From Clusia tigrina (lineage: Eukaryota > Arthropoda > Insecta > Diptera > Clusiidae), in the NCBI GenBank assembly GCA_920105625.2, contig OV050030.1, positions 427,892,240-427,956,239 of the forward strand: a stretch of DNA of 64,000 nucleotides, given 5' to 3'. The position numbers were made by a program, and so were the translations under genes. Shown piece by piece: positions 61,216-64,000 of this stretch. The notes under the pieces are model-generated. The model saw only the letters and a program-made list of their open reading frames with translations. It did not search any database and was not told the origin of the DNA. The stretch's first letter is position 1, and every line of letters begins with the position of its first letter.

Positions 61216-61849
61216 GATTATGCCCCGAATCCCCTTATAAGCACATACAATTCAGACCACAAGAGGAGATCTTAACAAAATTATTCTGGCAAACACTCAC
61301 AAATCAGGATAAGGCACAAGATTGTGATCGGAAAGTGTGAATGAAAGCAAAGTGCGTGAAAGAGAAAGATAAGAACGCCCATAAACCTGGGCACTAGCAA
61401 TCTTCTTGCTTCAAATTCCATACAGAAGAATTCAATTCTTGTTATCCTGTTGTGACCGGTCACAGATAGAAAAATGATGAACACAATAGACACAATCACA
61501 AGTGTGGAAGAGTCGCGAATTTGTGCTGTGACTCAACTGGTGATCGCAGTTGCAAGGCGACGTTTTGACTTAAAGACGCGATGGAGGCACGAAACCATGT
61601 GACCCAGTGCGGTCCCTCCTCGCCAGTGTCTTTAAGCGAACACTGGTCGTGCCATTTCCCACTGGGTCTTTTGTAGTCAGGAATCCAGCAGCGGGAATCG
61701 CACACAAGCAGGCAAACAAATTCCTGAGCAAACTCAGAGCAGCGAAGAAATTGGAACAAAGGCTGCCATTGTGCGCGATGCGGCGCTACATATGTGGACG
61801 GTTGAGCAGTGTATGCTTCCAAGTACTTAACGCTGTGCATATGGGCTTC

Positions 61850-61854
<5 letters not shown>

Positions 61855-61892
<38 letters not shown>
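61855..61892. repeat. (GT)n microsatellite
   Basis: About 19 GT units, almost pure. Confidence 0.95.
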
Positions 61893-61895
<3 letters not shown>

Positions 61896-62007
61896 TGTTC
61901 GCTTGAAAGTATGCTGAAGGCACAAATAACGATAAGACGCTCCCCGTTTGAGCGCATGTGAGCAGATTTTCACATTTTTCAGGCGAGCAAAGTCGTTTTT
62001 ATGTGGC

Positions 62008-62250
62008 GCTGTTGTTGTTGTTGTTGTTTTTCGCTTGTGTTGCGGCATTGTCAACAGCAACTTTTTTCATTGCTTGCACTTTGTTTGCTGTTCGTGTTGT
62101 TGTTATTGTTGTTTTTGTTGTTTTTGCTGTATTCTTTTCCCCGGCAGCTTTTACAAAATATTATTTTAGCGGTTTTGTGTAAGTTAACATGCTCAAACTA
62201 ACGACACCAGCAACAGCAACAACAACAACATAACCACCAGCAACAACAAC
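62008..62250. repeat. Opposed TTG and CAA tracts
   Basis: GTTGTTGTTGTTGTTGTT near 62008 and 62095-62135 is followed by CAACAGCAACAACAACAAC near 62211-62260. A transcript could fold back on itself imperfectly. No gene recognised. Confidence 0.7.
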
Positions 62251-63803
62251 AACACCAACACCAGCCAGAACAGCCACTACAACAACAGCAAAGAACTGTA
62301 GCAGTGAAATAACAAGCATGGAGTGTAAAATAGTAAATTATGACGGAGCGCACAAATTGTAGCATACTTACGGGCGAGTTTTGTATCACACACATACACA
62401 CACACTCGCACACACTTGCCTGCTTGCACTGCATTCGTAAGTGGAGCAGCGTAAGTGTGTCAGCCATGCGGCTAAAGTATGAAAAATTCATTTTATGTGT
62501 GAACACAGAACTGAAAAAAAGAATGGCACGAGAAAAGTTTTGCCACATTTTGTTGCAGTCACACAGGCGCAAACACAATACACACAAATAAGTGAAATGT
62601 ATTGCGCCTAATAGCACACTAACTTTAATTTTTCCTGTTTTTTCTTGCGCTCAGCCGAGCGAGACCGTTGCAAACCGAGTTTAGATAAACGCCGCACTCG
62701 CAACTGCAATTCAAGTGCGCTCGCATGGTAAATTACGAGTGCAAAATGGCGCTTCCATGAGTATGCAAGGATATGTGCATTGTGTGTGTGTGAGTGTGTT
62801 CGTGTTTGTCGCAGATTATGATCATCGACTTTGTCTAAATGAGAAATCGTTGCGAATTATGCAACTAAATTCATGAGGCTGCAGACAGAAAGTGCGGAAA
62901 TTGGGAATTATCTGCAGCGGCTCTGGGCGCACACGGCAAGGATGCCAGCTGGTGTGCCACTAACGCACTTATTCGAGTGTATTTGTGTGTGTGTATTAGT
63001 GTGTGGTATTGGAGCTTCATAAATTCTGGACTACATTTCATTTATCTCGCGCCGCTCTTCCGCTCGTCCACGTCCTCGCCTTGTGTGCCTTGTTTGTGGC
63101 GGCTTATCACGGCCACGCTCTGCGGCGGAAGTGCCGCATTCATATCAATTCGGCTGTGTTCATTTGTCATTTAATGCCTGCCATAAACTGCCGACATGAC
63201 AGTTATGCGCGCCGCACCGTCAACACCTCAGATAAGCCGCGCGAATGTGACGCACGCGACACCATTCACGCAGTCGCTCCGTCACTCGCTTTTGTGCCTG
63301 CTTAAATACTTCGAAACTTTTCCTTGTTTGTGCAAACTTTCAGTTAAACAAATTTCAATATAGTTGCGGCACACGCACACACACTCACACAGGCACACAC
63401 ACTTGGACACACGCACAAACGCTGCCATTGTATCTGGAAATGGCTGCTACAGCGCTGCCAGCAAAAGTCAACGTCTCCCTGACTAAGGGGCCAGTAGGAA
63501 AAATATGCAGCAGTGAATATTGTGGATGTTTGCTGGGAAGTTGTTAAATACGGGCCAGGATATTATGACTCCAAGGGATAAATGACATACTGAAAAACGT
63601 CCTCATTTAAAAGAAGTGTCCAAATATAAAAAAGAGTCTGGAAAGAGAAGGAACTCAAAAACAACCAAATAATGCTCAGTGGGTTCCTATTCTGGATTAT
63701 TTGTTAATGCAAAAAATAGAAAGGAAACATGGAATAAAACATTAAAATCCCACCAGAAATTTGTTTACTTTTTGAAATTAAATAACTACCAAAACAACTG
63801 CAA

Positions 63804-64000
63804 TTTTTTGGGGATTATTTCATTTCAATTCTTAAAATTTTTGAGAATTTGGTCGCAAGAAAAAGAGCGAGATTTCAACAGGTTTCATATTTGGGAGGGT
63901 GATGTTGTTGAAGGATGAGTTAAGGAAGAAAGTATAACGGAGGAGGTGCTTGCTATATTGAGGATAGCGGACTGGGTAATTGAGAAGAAATTGCGCGGCA
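63804..64000. other. Window end with a further TTTTGGG motif copy
   Basis: TTTTTTGGGGATTATTTCAT at about 63804-63823 repeats the motif of the 60.8 kb array. The remainder shows no gene signal. Confidence 0.5.

Larger units (their letters stand above)
61216..63803. other. Gene-free spacer with GT and TTG/CAA tracts
   Basis: No supported gene. Repeats are listed separately; short CA runs also occur near 62391-62415 and 63369-63410. Confidence 0.45.

Overview
The window looks like nuclear DNA of a higher (schizophoran) fly. It holds only two genes I can name with confidence, both on the minus strand. One is inscuteable (insc, CDS 20362 down to 16394, three coding exons). The other is skittles (sktl, CDS 34998 down to 32728, one coding exon), a type I phosphatidylinositol 4-phosphate 5-kinase. 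As I recall, the two genes are also neighbours in Drosophila (57B), so the pair supports a dipteran origin. The roughly 12 kb between them, the many (TTG/CAA)n and (GT)n tracts and the load of decayed transposons suggest a genome looser than that of D. melanogaster, perhaps a tephritid. The species is inference only.

Layout. 1-16 kb: gene-free and transposon-bearing. It holds a tRNA-derived SINE with a perfect 11 bp target-site duplication (594-794), a decayed R1-type non-LTR retrotransposon 3' end (2965-3770), a local duplication (9949-10195), an internally deleted mariner with intact terminal inverted repeats (11130-12083) and a direct duplication with a period of about 575 bp (13425-14565). 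16-20.7 kb: insc. 20.7-32.7 kb: spacer with a ~1 kb tandem tract almost lacking G on the + strand (21735-22700), an A/T-rich TTTTGGG-motif repeat (25.6-26.0 kb) and a decayed RNase H-bearing non-LTR retrotransposon (30865-31640). 32.7-35.5 kb: sktl with a likely 5' UTR intron. 35.5-64 kb: no recognised coding gene. It holds two imperfect terminal-inverted-repeat elements (38357-38618, 39236-39474), a three-copy tandem repeat (43.9 kb), a candidate minus-strand non-coding first exon (47229-46752), a ~10-unit minisatellite dense in ATCGAT (53195-54030), a 28 bp x 10 minisatellite (57754-58033) and a long TTTTGGG-motif array (60815-61215).

Function. Insc is the adaptor that links Bazooka/Par-3 to Pins/LGN in dividing neuroblasts. 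Skittles makes PI(4,5)P2, which in Drosophila supports cortical Bazooka. The two neighbours therefore act on the same cortical polarity machinery, although nothing in this sequence shows that they are co-regulated. I found no prokaryotic-type system, CRISPR array, rRNA or intact tRNA gene. The most novel material is in the repeats: the SINE, the two inverted-repeat elements, the ATCGAT array and the dispersed TTTTGGG motif family.
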